A stretch of 64,000 nt of DNA, taken from Leifsonia poae. GTDB taxonomy: Bacteria; Actinomycetota; Actinomycetes; Actinomycetales; Microbacteriaceae. The stretch covers positions 173,182-237,181 of the forward strand of contig NZ_BSEN01000013.1 of NCBI RefSeq assembly GCF_027921845.1, read 5' to 3'. Numbering within the stretch: the first letter of the stretch is position 1; each line of letters starts with the position of its first letter. The translations under genes and the position numbers were made by a program. Shown in pieces: positions 49,956-59,246 of this stretch. Under the pieces are notes generated by a model. That model was not told where the DNA came from, did not search any database, and saw nothing but the letters and a program-made list of their open reading frames with translations.

Positions 49956-51203
49956 GTGGCGGAACTCACCGAACGCAGTCATCGCCTGCACCGGATGACG
50001 GGGCGCGACCCCGGTGAGGTGCATCGCGCCGCCACTCCGCTCGAGCTCTTGTTCGACCTGGCGTTCGTCGTCGCGTTCGGCCAGGCGGGCGAACAGCTCG
50101 CCCACCTGCTCGCCGAGGGCCACGTGCTGCCCGGGATCGGCGCCTTCTCCTTCGCCATGTTCGCCATCTGCTGGGCGTGGATCAACTTCTCGTGGTTCTC
50201 GTCGGCCTACGACACCGACGATTGGTTCTACCGCGTCGCCACGATGGTGCAGATGATCGGCGTCATCGTGCTCGCACTGGGACTGCCGGAGATGTTCGCG
50301 TCGGTCGACCACGGCGCGTCGTTCGACAACGGGGTGATGGTCGCCGGTTACGTGGTCATGCGGATCGCCCTGGTCGCCCAGTGGCTCCGAGCGGCCGTGC
50401 AGGATCCGCCACGGCGCAGGGTCGCACTCACGTACGCGGGGTTCGTGGCCGCCGCTCAGGTCGGCTGGGTCGCGCTGGCCGTGGCCCACGTGCCGTTCGA
50501 GACGGTCGTCGGTGTCGCCGCCGTGCTGTTCGTGGTCGAGATGGGCGGCCCGATCGTCGCGGAGACCAGGCTGGGCGGGACCCCCTGGAACGCGAGCCAT
50601 ATCGCCGAACGCTACGGGCTGCTCACGATCATCGCGCTCGGCGAGGTGCTGTTCGGAACCGTGACCTCGGTAGCCGCCATCGTCGCGAAGCAGGGCTGGA
50701 GCCTGGAAGCCGTGCTCATCGTGGTGGCCGGGGTCGGGCTCACCTTCGGTCTCTGGTGGTCGTACTTCATCGTCCCCTCCGGCGAGGTGCTCGCGCGGTA
50801 CCGCCACCGCGCGGTGGTGTGGGGCTATGGTCACATCCTTCTCTTCGCGTCCATCGCCGCGACGGGGGCGGGGCTGCACGTCGCGGCCTACGTCATCCAG
50901 GGAGAAGCAACGATCGGTACGACGGGCGCCGTGCTGAGCATCGCCGTGCCGGTGCTGGTGTTCTCGATCGTTCTCTTCCTGCTCTACACGTATCTGATGC
51001 ACGAAGGGGACTCGTTCCACATCGGTCTTTTCCTGGGCACGGTGGCGATGCTCGCCGCAGCCGTCTGGCTGGCGGCGGCGGGCGCTCCGCTGGGAGTGAG
51101 CCTCGTGCTCGTGACCTTGTCGCCGGCCGTGGTCGTGGTCGGCTACGAGCTGCTCGGGCACCGCCACCAGAGCGCGGCGCTGGCGCGCATCCTCTCCGAC
51201 TGA
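49956..51203 (+). CDS. Low temperature requirement protein A (LtrA) family membrane protein
   Basis: I choose the GTG at 49956, because GGAGGA lies 5 bases upstream (49945-49950); the frame is open from 49920. The 415-residue protein has about 12 membrane helices and the LtrA start PLELLFDLAFVVAFGQAGEQLA, with WAWINFSWFSSAYDTDDWFYR and HIAERYGLLTIIALGEVLFG further on. The name comes from a Listeria gene needed for growth in the cold; the molecular role is unknown. Confidence 0.9.
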   Translation: MAELTERSHRLHRMTGRDPGEVHRAATPLELLFDLAFVVAFGQAGEQLAHLLAEGHVLPGIGAFSFAMFAICWAWINFSWFSSAYDTDDWFYRVATMVQMIGVIVLALGLPEMFASVDHGASFDNGVMVAGYVVMRIALVAQWLRAAVQDPPRRRVALTYAGFVAAAQVGWVALAVAHVPFETVVGVAAVLFVVEMGGPIVAETRLGGTPWNASHIAERYGLLTIIALGEVLFGTVTSVAAIVAKQGWSLEAVLIVVAGVGLTFGLWWSYFIVPSGEVLARYRHRAVVWGYGHILLFASIAATGAGLHVAAYVIQGEATIGTTGAVLSIAVPVLVFSIVLFLLYTYLMHEGDSFHIGLFLGTVAMLAAAVWLAAAGAPLGVSLVLVTLSPAVVVVGYELLGHRHQSAALARILSD

Positions 51204-51303
51204 GGAAAAACTGTTGCCCGGGTAGACGGCCAGTCCTACATTGAGGTGTCAGCCTCAGCGGACGCTCCCCATTCCGCGGCTGCGAACCCGAAGAGGTACG
51301 CGA

Positions 51304-54171
51304 GTGTCTTCCGTTCTCTATGCGTTGGGCCGATGGGCCTATCGAGCGCGCCGACTGATGCTGACGCTGTGGCTCGCGGCCCTCGTCCTGATCGTCGCCG
51401 GCGCCGCGCTTCTGGGCACGGGGACCGACAACACCTACACGATCCCCGGCACCGAATCGCAGCAGGCGCTCGACGCCCTTGCGCGCACCTTCCCGCAGGT
51501 GAGCGGCACGTCGGCGCAGATGATCGTGGTCGCCGCGAAGGGCGGGGACATCCGCGACCCGGCGTACCAGAGCGCGATCGAGAGCTCGGTCACGGCCATC
51601 TCCGCCATCCCCCAGGTCTCCTCGGCCACGTCGCCGTACGGGACGACCACGACCGGGAACATCAACGAGAGCTCGACGTCTGCGCTGGTGCCGATTCAGC
51701 TTGCGGTCGCGCAGACCGCGGTGACGCCCACGACGATGGATGCCCTGCAAGCCGCCGGCGTCACGCTCGAGCACGCTCTGCCGAGCGGCTCGCAGGTCGC
51801 GGTGGGCGGTCAGGTCTTCTCGCAGACCGCCACCGGCATCAGCATCACCGAGCTGCTCGGCATCGCGATCGCCTTCATCGTGCTGGTGTTCACGTTCGCC
51901 TCGTTCGTCGCCGCCGGTCTTCCGCTCATCACCGCGCTCCTGGGAGTCGGCACCTCGCTGGCCATCATCACCATCGCGACCCGGTTCGTCACCATCACCT
52001 CGACGACGCCGCTGCTCTCCCTCATGCTCGGGCTGGCGGTCGGCATCGACTACGCGCTGTTCATCGTCTCTCGGCACCAGGACCAGGTGAAACAGGGACT
52101 CGACCCGGAGGAGTCCGCCGCCCGCGCGGTGGCCACCGCCGGCTCTGCGGTGGTGTTCGCCGCCATCACGGTGATCATCGCGTTGCTGGGGCTCAGCGTC
52201 GCGAACATCCCGTTCTTGACGACCATGGGCGTGGCGGCCGCCCTCGCGGTGGCGATCGCGGTCGTGATCTCGATGACGCTCACGCCCGCACTGCTCGGCT
52301 TCGCGGGCATCCGGATCGTGGCGAAACGCTACCGTCCGCAGCCGGCGGTCGACGAGCCGGATGCCGCTCCCGACGACGTCCCGGATACGGAGGAGGACGC
52401 GGAAGGGGCAGAAGACGAGGCGGACGCCCCCGCCGCCGAGGCTGCGGTCGTCCCCTCCGCCGACGCGGAAGCGGCCGAGACGCCGCCGGCTCCGCCGCGC
52501 GGGTTCTTCCTCGGCTGGGTGCGCGCGGTCACGAAGTGGCCCATCGTCACCGTGGTCGCGATCGTCGCGGTGCTCGGCCTCGCGACCGTGCCCGCCGCCC
52601 ACCTGCGGCTGGCGTTGCCCGACGCCGGGTCGCTCGACGAGCACGCCCCGGCGCGCATCACCTACGACCTCATCGCGCAGGAGTTCGGGCCCGGCTACAA
52701 CGGTCCGCTCATCGTCACCGGCTCGATCATCCAGAGCACCGATCCCGTCGGGCTCATGAACGAGCTCGGCGCGGAGATCGCGACGCTGCCCGGAGTCGCT
52801 GCGGTGCCGCTCTCGACGCCGAACGAGACCGGCGACACCGGGATCGTGCAGGTCATCCCGGAGGGCGGTCCCGACTCGGAGCAGACGAAGGCGCTCGTGG
52901 CCGGGCTGCGGTCCATGCACGACGATTTCGAGAAGACCTACGGAGTCGACCTGTCTGTCACGGGTTACACGGCGGCCGGCATCGACATCTCGGCCCGGCT
53001 CGGCCAGGCACTGCTGCCGTTCGCGCTGCTCGTCGTCGGTCTCTCGCTGGTGCTGCTGGCGATGGTCTTCCGCTCGATCGTCGTGCCGGTGACGGCGGCG
53101 CTCGGCTACCTGCTCTCCGTCGGGGCTGCCTTCGGCATCACCACCCTGGTCTTCGTCGACGGGTTCCTGGCCGGCCCGCTCAATGTCGCGACGCTCGGCT
53201 CGGTGATCAGCTTCATGCCGATCATCCTGATGGGCGTGCTGTTCGGCCTGGCGATGGACTACGAGGTGTTCCTCGTGAGCCGGATGCGCGAGGACTATGT
53301 GCGTTTCGGCGACGCACGGCACGCCATCCCGTCGGGGTTCGTCGGCTCGGCGCGCGTCGTCACGGCCGCCGCCATCATCATGTTCGCGGTGTTCGCCGCG
53401 TTCATCCCGTCGGGGGATGCCTCGATCCAGCCGATCGCGCTCGGTCTCGCCGTGGGCGTCGCGATCGACGCCTTCGTGGTGCGCATGTCCCTCATCCCGG
53501 CGGTACTGATGCTGTTCGGAGACAAGGCGTGGTGGATCCCGCGCTGGCTGGACCGCGCCCTGCCGAAGTTCGACGTGGAGGGGGAGGGCCTGCACAGGGA
53601 GCTCGAGCTCGCCGACTGGCCGGAGCCGGGGGATGCGCACGCGATCGTCGCCGAGGACGTGACGGTGGTGAGCGGAGGAGCGACGATCGTCGACGGTTTC
53701 GGCGTCACCGTCGCGGCCGGTGACGCGCTGGTGCTCGCCGGCGATCCCGAGAGCGGGAGGAGCGTGCTGCTGCATGCGCTCGCCGGCCGGCTGCCCGTGA
53801 CCGGAGGTCGGCTCAAGGTGGCAGGCGTCGCGCTGCCCATGCGTGCGGCCACGGTGCGCTCCCGGGTGGGGATCGCCCGGCTGGCATCGTCGCCCGACCC
53901 GGTCGACGCCGTGCGGGTGGCCGTGTCGAACCGGGCGGTGATCGTGATGCTCGACGATCTCGACGCGGTGCGACACCCCGAACTGCGTGACGACATCGCC
54001 GACGTGCTGCTCCATGCCGCGCGTGCGGCCGCCAAACGCGACGTGTCGCTCACGATCGTCGCGACGTGCGCCGACCCCGCCGACCTCGACGGACTGCTAC
54101 CGCGCTCGATGGCCGTGCAGGTCGTACACCTGGCGCCCGCACGGCGCCCCTCCCTCACGGCGGTGAGCTGA
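51304..54171 (+). CDS. MMPL/RND-type transporter fused to a degenerate ABC ATPase-like domain
   Basis: I choose the GTG at 51304 (955 residues), with AAGAGG upstream; the frame is open from 51241. Residues 1-770 form an MMPL exporter with two sets of membrane helices (GLAVGIDYALFIVSRH in the first half, GLAMDYEVFLVSRMRED in the second) and an acidic Pro/Ala linker at about 345-400. Residues about 775-950 look like an ABC nucleotide-binding domain: TIVDGFGVTVAAGDALVLAG, a P-loop GDPESGRS with Arg in place of Lys, and a Walker B-like VIVMLDDLD. No LSGGQ signature is visible, so ATPase activity is doubtful. The YhgE gene follows after 1 base. Confidence 0.88.
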   Translation: MSSVLYALGRWAYRARRLMLTLWLAALVLIVAGAALLGTGTDNTYTIPGTESQQALDALARTFPQVSGTSAQMIVVAAKGGDIRDPAYQSAIESSVTAISAIPQVSSATSPYGTTTTGNINESSTSALVPIQLAVAQTAVTPTTMDALQAAGVTLEHALPSGSQVAVGGQVFSQTATGISITELLGIAIAFIVLVFTFASFVAAGLPLITALLGVGTSLAIITIATRFVTITSTTPLLSLMLGLAVGIDYALFIVSRHQDQVKQGLDPEESAARAVATAGSAVVFAAITVIIALLGLSVANIPFLTTMGVAAALAVAIAVVISMTLTPALLGFAGIRIVAKRYRPQPAVDEPDAAPDDVPDTEEDAEGAEDEADAPAAEAAVVPSADAEAAETPPAPPRGFFLGWVRAVTKWPIVTVVAIVAVLGLATVPAAHLRLALPDAGSLDEHAPARITYDLIAQEFGPGYNGPLIVTGSIIQSTDPVGLMNELGAEIATLPGVAAVPLSTPNETGDTGIVQVIPEGGPDSEQTKALVAGLRSMHDDFEKTYGVDLSVTGYTAAGIDISARLGQALLPFALLVVGLSLVLLAMVFRSIVVPVTAALGYLLSVGAAFGITTLVFVDGFLAGPLNVATLGSVISFMPIILMGVLFGLAMDYEVFLVSRMREDYVRFGDARHAIPSGFVGSARVVTAAAIIMFAVFAAFIPSGDASIQPIALGLAVGVAIDAFVVRMSLIPAVLMLFGDKAWWIPRWLDRALPKFDVEGEGLHRELELADWPEPGDAHAIVAEDVTVVSGGATIVDGFGVTVAAGDALVLAGDPESGRSVLLHALAGRLPVTGGRLKVAGVALPMRAATVRSRVGIARLASSPDPVDAVRVAVSNRAVIVMLDDLDAVRHPELRDDIADVLLHAARAAAKRDVSLTIVATCADPADLDGLLPRSMAVQVVHLAPARRPSLTAVS

Positions 54172-54172
54172 C

Positions 54173-56155
54173 ATGGCCGGCCGGCCGTTCTCGGCACGCG
54201 CGGGTCTGGAGAGGATCGGGGGCTGGACGGTCGCCGGGCTGGTGCTGCTCCCGGTCGTGGTCGGGGGTCTGCTCACCTGGGCGCTGGCGACACCGACGGC
54301 CGATCTGCAGCGCGTGACCGCGGCCATCGTGAACGACGATGTCCCGGTCACCATCAACGGGACGAGCGTGCCATTGGGGCGGCAGTTCGCGGCCGGTCTC
54401 ATCGCCGGCGATGCGCCCTCCACGACCTCGGGTGCGCCCACCCCGACTCCCGGTGTCTCGGGATCGAGTGCGGCCACCGCGACCCCCACTCCCACCCCGA
54501 CCATCACGCCGACCCCGTCGCCGACGTCCCCTGCGGTGAACGGCTCGACGCCCGCCGTCGGGAACTTCACCTGGATCCTCACCAACGACGCGGAGGCGAA
54601 AGCGGGACTCCTCTCCGGCCGTTACGCGGCGCTGGTCACCATCCCGTCCGAATTCTCGGCGAACGCGACCTCGATCTCCGGGCCGGCCGCCGACGCGGAA
54701 CACGCTCACCTGACGATCGAGACGAGCCCGGCATCCGCCTTCATCGACCCGGCGCTGACCGACTCGATCACCACGGCGGCGACCGCGTCGCTCAACCGGC
54801 AGCTCATCGAGCAGTACCTCACCAATGTGTACACGGGGTTCGACACCATCAACCAGCAGATCGCTCAGGCCGCATCCGGGGCCGCGAGCGTGTCGTCGGG
54901 GGCATCGTCCGTCGCATCAGGAGCGTCGTCGCTGGCCTCTGGTGCGTCGTCGCTGGCGTCGGGGCTGAGCTCGCTCGACGCTGGGGCGTCCTCCCTCGCA
55001 GGCGGGCTGAACAGCCTCGACGCGGCCTCGCAGGGGCTGCCGGGGCAGACCAGCCAGCTCGCGCAGGGCGCGGAGCAGGTGGCGGCGGGGACGGATGCTG
55101 CGGCGGCGGGACTGGGCGGCGCCGTCGCCTCGTTCTCCGCCACGGTGACACAGCTCTGTCAGACGCCGGGCCGGGTGTGCGATCGCGCGAAGGCGGCGCT
55201 GGCCCAGCTCACGGCGGCGAGCGACCAGGTCGCCGCACTCGCCGGCGGCGCCGACCAGGTCGCAGCGGGCAACCAGGCGCTGGCGGCCGCGATGCCGCAG
55301 CTGGTCGCGGGGATCGGCGAATCCGCCGCCGGGGCGTCCCAGGTCGCGTCCGGAGCCGCACAGGCGGACAGCGGTGGAGCGTCGCTGAACAGCGGCGCGG
55401 CGAGTCTCGCATCCGGCTCGGCGCAGGTCGCCGGGGGAGCCGCGCAGGTGTCGGACGGCCTGGACATGGCGGTGCAGAAGATCCCGACCTACAGTGACGA
55501 CGACATCGCCGTGCTCTCCGAGGTGGTCTCACAGCCCGTTCTGACCGAACAGGCGCCGCCGTCGGCCGGGGTGCTCTCGGTGCCGTTGTTCTGCGTGGTC
55601 GCGCTCTGGATCGGCGGCATGGTCATCGCGCTCGCGCGCCGGCCGGTGCCGACCAGGGAGCTGATGTCTTCGGTGTCGTCACTCTCGATCGCCACACGCT
55701 CGGTCGCTGCGAGCGCCGTGCTCGGACTGGCGCAGGGTCTCGCCACCGGTGCCGTGCTGCTGATCGGGTTCGATGTCGGCACGGCGGCCTGGCTGAGCTT
55801 CGTGGGGCTCGCGATGATCACCGGTGCCGTGTTCGCGGTCGTGAACCAGGGACTGGCAGCTGCTTTCGGAGCGTTCGGGCGGCTGATCGCCGTCATCGTC
55901 GCGGTGGTGGCGCTCGGAGTCGGCCTCTCCTCGACGGTGCCCCCGGTGTTCGCGTCGCTCGCCTCCGTGCTCCCGACATCACCGGCGCTCGGGATGCTTC
56001 GAGCGGCCGCCGCGGGCGATGCGGCCGGTGCCTGGCTCGGCGTGGGCGGATGCGTGGTGTTCGCGGTGATCGGTGCGGCCCTCGTCTACGCAGGCGTCGT
56101 CGCCCGGCGCCGGGTCAGCGCCGCCGAGCTCCGCGTGCGGGCCGTGGCCGACTGA
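54173..56155 (+). CDS. YhgE/Pip-family membrane protein
   Basis: The 660-residue protein has an N-terminal membrane helix (WTVAGLVLLPVVVGGLLTWAL), a large extracellular part, and about five C-terminal helices. The extracellular part holds a Thr/Pro-rich stretch (about 85-122) and a long run of seven-residue repeats of the SGASSLA type (about 240-430), the hallmark of YhgE/Pip proteins. In Lactococcus Pip is a phage receptor; a Streptococcus relative (EsaA) belongs to type VII secretion. It starts 1 base after the MMPL stop, so the two probably work together. Confidence 0.85.
   Translation: MAGRPFSARAGLERIGGWTVAGLVLLPVVVGGLLTWALATPTADLQRVTAAIVNDDVPVTINGTSVPLGRQFAAGLIAGDAPSTTSGAPTPTPGVSGSSAATATPTPTPTITPTPSPTSPAVNGSTPAVGNFTWILTNDAEAKAGLLSGRYAALVTIPSEFSANATSISGPAADAEHAHLTIETSPASAFIDPALTDSITTAATASLNRQLIEQYLTNVYTGFDTINQQIAQAASGAASVSSGASSVASGASSLASGASSLASGLSSLDAGASSLAGGLNSLDAASQGLPGQTSQLAQGAEQVAAGTDAAAAGLGGAVASFSATVTQLCQTPGRVCDRAKAALAQLTAASDQVAALAGGADQVAAGNQALAAAMPQLVAGIGESAAGASQVASGAAQADSGGASLNSGAASLASGSAQVAGGAAQVSDGLDMAVQKIPTYSDDDIAVLSEVVSQPVLTEQAPPSAGVLSVPLFCVVALWIGGMVIALARRPVPTRELMSSVSSLSIATRSVAASAVLGLAQGLATGAVLLIGFDVGTAAWLSFVGLAMITGAVFAVVNQGLAAAFGAFGRLIAVIVAVVALGVGLSSTVPPVFASLASVLPTSPALGMLRAAAAGDAAGAWLGVGGCVVFAVIGAALVYAGVVARRRVSAAELRVRAVAD
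54892..55010 (+). repeat. Degenerate 21-base tandem repeats in the YhgE gene
   Basis: Units of about 21 bases encode the SGASSLA-type heptads; two neighbouring copies near 54924-54965 differ by only a few bases. Such DNA can expand or contract by slippage. Confidence 0.55.
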
Positions 56156-56175
56156 CGCCGGTCACCGGCTGCGAT

Positions 56176-58248
56176 TCAGCGGTCGCAGGCGTACAGGTCG
56201 TCGAGCATCGCGTTCATCGAGCCGGTTCCACCGAGGATGACGACGTTCGCCGCGTGCAGCTTTGCGATCGAGCTGATCACTGCCTGCGGAACGCACGTTC
56301 CGTTCGTGAGGAACAGCGGCCCGTGGGCTCGTCCCGCCAGCGCGCCACCGCTCAGACCGTCGGGGAAGTTCAGACCGGTCGCGAGGTACACCGTGTTCGC
56401 CGTCGTGAACGTCAGCCCGTTCACGGCGGACGAGACGGCGTACCGGTCGGCTCCCGCCGCTCGCGCGACGGTGATGCCGCTGCCGAGCGAGCCGGCGATG
56501 CCGCTGCTGACCGATGCGGTCCCACCCGCGATCGTGATGGCTCCGACGTGCAGCGAGCGCAGGAGCCCGAGCGTCGCCGCGTCCGTGCGCGACGCAGTGC
56601 CCTTGACCATGACGACGGGGGCGCCAACCGACGCCGCTGCGCCGCTCGCGGAAAGGGCGTCCGGATAGTTCAGGCCGGTCACGACGAAGGCCGCCGCGGC
56701 GCCGGCAGGAAAGGCGTAGCGGTCGACAGCGCGGGACACCGCATAACGATCGGCCCCCGACAACCGCACCGTCGGTGCCATCGACGCGAGCTTCGCGGCG
56801 ACCGCGTTGCTCACGGAGGCGGGGCCTCCGACGACCACGATCTTCGAAGGGTGCAAGCGCCTGATCTCGGCGGTGACCGAACCGGGCACGGACTGCGCAT
56901 TGGTCAGGAGGAGCGAGCCACCCTGATGGGCAGCAGCCGGACCAGCCGAGAGCGCATCCGGGAAGGCCGTGCCCGACGCCACGTACACCACGGGCGCGCC
57001 GTGCGTCGAGTCGGGGAAGGCGCGCTGGGAGACCGCGACCGACTCCGTGAACCGGTCAGGAGCCTGCACGCGAGTTGTCGCTACGCCAGGGATCCTCACG
57101 ATCCCCGCCGGAGGCATCCAGGTGTCGCCTCCGAGCGTCCCCCGAGCTTTCACGACGGCTTCGACGCCGATCTGGTGACCGACGTCGCCGGGACCCAGAG
57201 GGTACGTGGAGTGCATCACCGACCTCGGAACGGGCGAACCGAACGTGGACACGGTCGTCGTGGTACGGCGCCAGATGTAGGCAACGCCCGAGGGTGCTGG
57301 GCTCCAGGTCCCGGGATCGGCGGCCAGTGTGGCGCCCAGTATCGGCGTACCGCTCAGAGACGAGGCGATCGTGCGCGTCATGCCCGCGAACGTCGCCGTC
57401 GTGCAGCCGAGGTCGACGGGGGCCGGGGGAGGATCAGCGCTCGAGATCACCGACGCGCAGACCCGATAGGTCCCTGCGCGTGTGATCAAGCTCAGCATGG
57501 TGAAGCCCTTGACGCCGACGAGTCCCGGATGGGATGCCACGATGTCGGGCCGAGCGAGGTCCGCATCGCCGCCGCCGATCACGGCGAGCTTGCGGTAGGA
57601 GCCGTCGTCCTGGCGCTGGCTCAGTGCGCCGACGACCTGGTCGTCGGAACGGTGCAGGTTGTCGCTGATCCAGCCGGTCGCGACCATCCCGTATCCCGTC
57701 GGATCGGTGGGCGTCGTCAGGGACTCGACCCTCCCGCCGAGCTTGGCGTGCGGCAGCGTGTACGACAGGCAGCCGAGGCTGATGTAACCGGCCGCGTCCG
57801 TGTTGCCGAGCGTCTTCGTCCCCTGCGCGGTCACGGCGACGCAGATGCGATAGGTGCCGGCGATCGTCGGGCCGAAATCGTTGCTGAAGCCGTGGTTCGG
57901 GCCGGCGGCCGGGTACGCTTTGCCCACGTCGGGGCGTGGAAGGGACGATGGCGTCTGGTAGACGACGTGCTCAGGCTGCTCCGGCGCTTCCTTGGTGATC
58001 CTCAGCATGCTGTCGGTCGAGTGCGGATTGTTCAGATCGATGACCCAGCCCGTAGCCACGACTCCCGCGAACTCGGAGACATACGTCAGAGAGTCCAGGT
58101 GGCCGACGAGGTGCGCCGGCGCCTTCGTGCCGGCGACGGCCGGCGACACGGCCCCGACGGCCAGCGCGAGCGCACCGACGATGGACATGACGATGGCTGC
58201 GCTGCGGCGCACGGCTGGCCTCCCCCTCGGCGGTGACCGCCGCGACAT
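56176..58248 (-). CDS. Secreted protein with three cell wall-binding repeats (CWB2)
   Basis: The 690-residue protein has a basic signal peptide (to about residue 39), a region of about 360 residues with two related halves (LTYVSEFAGVVATGWVIDLNN and LTTPTDPTGYGMVATGWISDN) and an Ig-like strand set, and then three CWB2 repeats (about 395-690). Each repeat holds ADRF/ADRYAxS and xTGxxFPDALSxxAxA patterns. CWB2 repeats anchor proteins to secondary wall polymers. The N-terminal ATGW domains are unassigned. Confidence 0.88.
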   Translation of the reverse strand: MSRRSPPRGRPAVRRSAAIVMSIVGALALAVGAVSPAVAGTKAPAHLVGHLDSLTYVSEFAGVVATGWVIDLNNPHSTDSMLRITKEAPEQPEHVVYQTPSSLPRPDVGKAYPAAGPNHGFSNDFGPTIAGTYRICVAVTAQGTKTLGNTDAAGYISLGCLSYTLPHAKLGGRVESLTTPTDPTGYGMVATGWISDNLHRSDDQVVGALSQRQDDGSYRKLAVIGGGDADLARPDIVASHPGLVGVKGFTMLSLITRAGTYRVCASVISSADPPPAPVDLGCTTATFAGMTRTIASSLSGTPILGATLAADPGTWSPAPSGVAYIWRRTTTTVSTFGSPVPRSVMHSTYPLGPGDVGHQIGVEAVVKARGTLGGDTWMPPAGIVRIPGVATTRVQAPDRFTESVAVSQRAFPDSTHGAPVVYVASGTAFPDALSAGPAAAHQGGSLLLTNAQSVPGSVTAEIRRLHPSKIVVVGGPASVSNAVAAKLASMAPTVRLSGADRYAVSRAVDRYAFPAGAAAAFVVTGLNYPDALSASGAAASVGAPVVMVKGTASRTDAATLGLLRSLHVGAITIAGGTASVSSGIAGSLGSGITVARAAGADRYAVSSAVNGLTFTTANTVYLATGLNFPDGLSGGALAGRAHGPLFLTNGTCVPQAVISSIAKLHAANVVILGGTGSMNAMLDDLYACDR

Positions 58249-58383
58249 CCCGATCGGCCGCGCGGTGACCCCCGGCCCGCGACTCAGCGTAGGGGAGAGT
58301 GCGATGCTACGGCCGTTCGACGGAGGGCCGGATCGTCCTGTCTGAGAACTTTCGAAGAATCCGGTGACCGGCCGGCCGCCGGC

Positions 58384-59223
58384 TCACATCTCCTCGTGGC
58401 GGTTGGGGTCGGCGTCGAACAGCCGGCCGTCGGGCCTGCCGAGCGCCGTGATCGCGTCGAGCTCGGCGGTGTCCAGCTCGAAGCCGAAGATGTCGAGGTT
58501 GGAGCGCTGACGGTCAGGGCTCTCCGACTTGGGGATGGGCACGGCGCCGAGCTGGGTGTGCCAGCGCAGGATCACCTGAGCCGGCGTGACGCCGTGACGC
58601 TCGGCCGCCTCGGTGATCGCGGGCTCGGAGATGATCGCCTTCGCGCGTCCGAGGGGACTCCACGCCTCGGTCACGATGCCGTGCTCGGCGTGGAAGGCCC
58701 GCAGGGCCTCCTGCGGGAAGTAGGGGTGCATCTCGATCTGATTGACCGCGGGCAGCACGCCGGTCTCGTCGGCCAGCCGGGTGAGGAACTCTTCGGTGAA
58801 ATTCGAGACGCCGATGGAGCGCACGACCCCGTTCTTCTGCAGCGCGATCATCGCCCGCCACGAGTCGACGTACTTGTCGACGCTCGGATTCGGCCAGTGG
58901 ATGAGGTAGAGGTCGATCACGTCGGTGTCGAGCGCCTCGCGGGACTCGTCGAACGAGGCCAGGGTCTCGTCGTACCCGTGATGCCGGCCGGGGAGCTTGG
59001 TGGTGACGGTGATCTCGTCGCGAGGGACGCTGCTGGCCTTGACCGCGCGGCCGACGGCCGCCTCGTTGCCGTAGTTGACCGCCGTGTCGATGAGCCGATA
59101 GCCCAGCTCGAGGGCGCTCGTCACGGCTGCCACCCCTTCGTCGGACTTCAGCGGGTACGTTCCGAAGCCGATCGCGTCGATGCTGCGGCCGTCGTTCAAC
59201 TGGTGGGTGGGAATCGCGTTCAT
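58384..59223 (-). CDS. Aldo/keto reductase
   Basis: The ATG at 59223 gives 279 residues, a normal AKR length; the open frame to 59652 is read-through. The catalytic tetrad is visible as Asp46, Tyr51 (LIDTAVNYGNE), Lys76 (TTKL) and His109 (LIHWPNP). The C-terminal NADPH site includes PIPKSESPDRQRSN. It resembles 2,5-diketo-gluconate reductase-like AKRs, broad reducers of aldehydes and ketones. TATATC about 17 bases upstream could be its -10 box, giving a very short leader. Confidence 0.92.
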   Translation of the reverse strand: MNAIPTHQLNDGRSIDAIGFGTYPLKSDEGVAAVTSALELGYRLIDTAVNYGNEAAVGRAVKASSVPRDEITVTTKLPGRHHGYDETLASFDESREALDTDVIDLYLIHWPNPSVDKYVDSWRAMIALQKNGVVRSIGVSNFTEEFLTRLADETGVLPAVNQIEMHPYFPQEALRAFHAEHGIVTEAWSPLGRAKAIISEPAITEAAERHGVTPAQVILRWHTQLGAVPIPKSESPDRQRSNLDIFGFELDTAELDAITALGRPDGRLFDADPNRHEEM

Positions 59224-59246
59224 GCCCGGACGATATACCTTCGCGA

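Noticed and set aside
50893-54015. A 1040-codon - strand open frame opposite LtrA and MMPL
   Set aside because: His/Arg/Asp-rich shadow translation with no domain; both + strand genes are certain.
54880-55020. A CRISPR-like array in the repeated DNA of YhgE
   Set aside because: The repeats are 21-base coding units without spacers and keep the reading frame.
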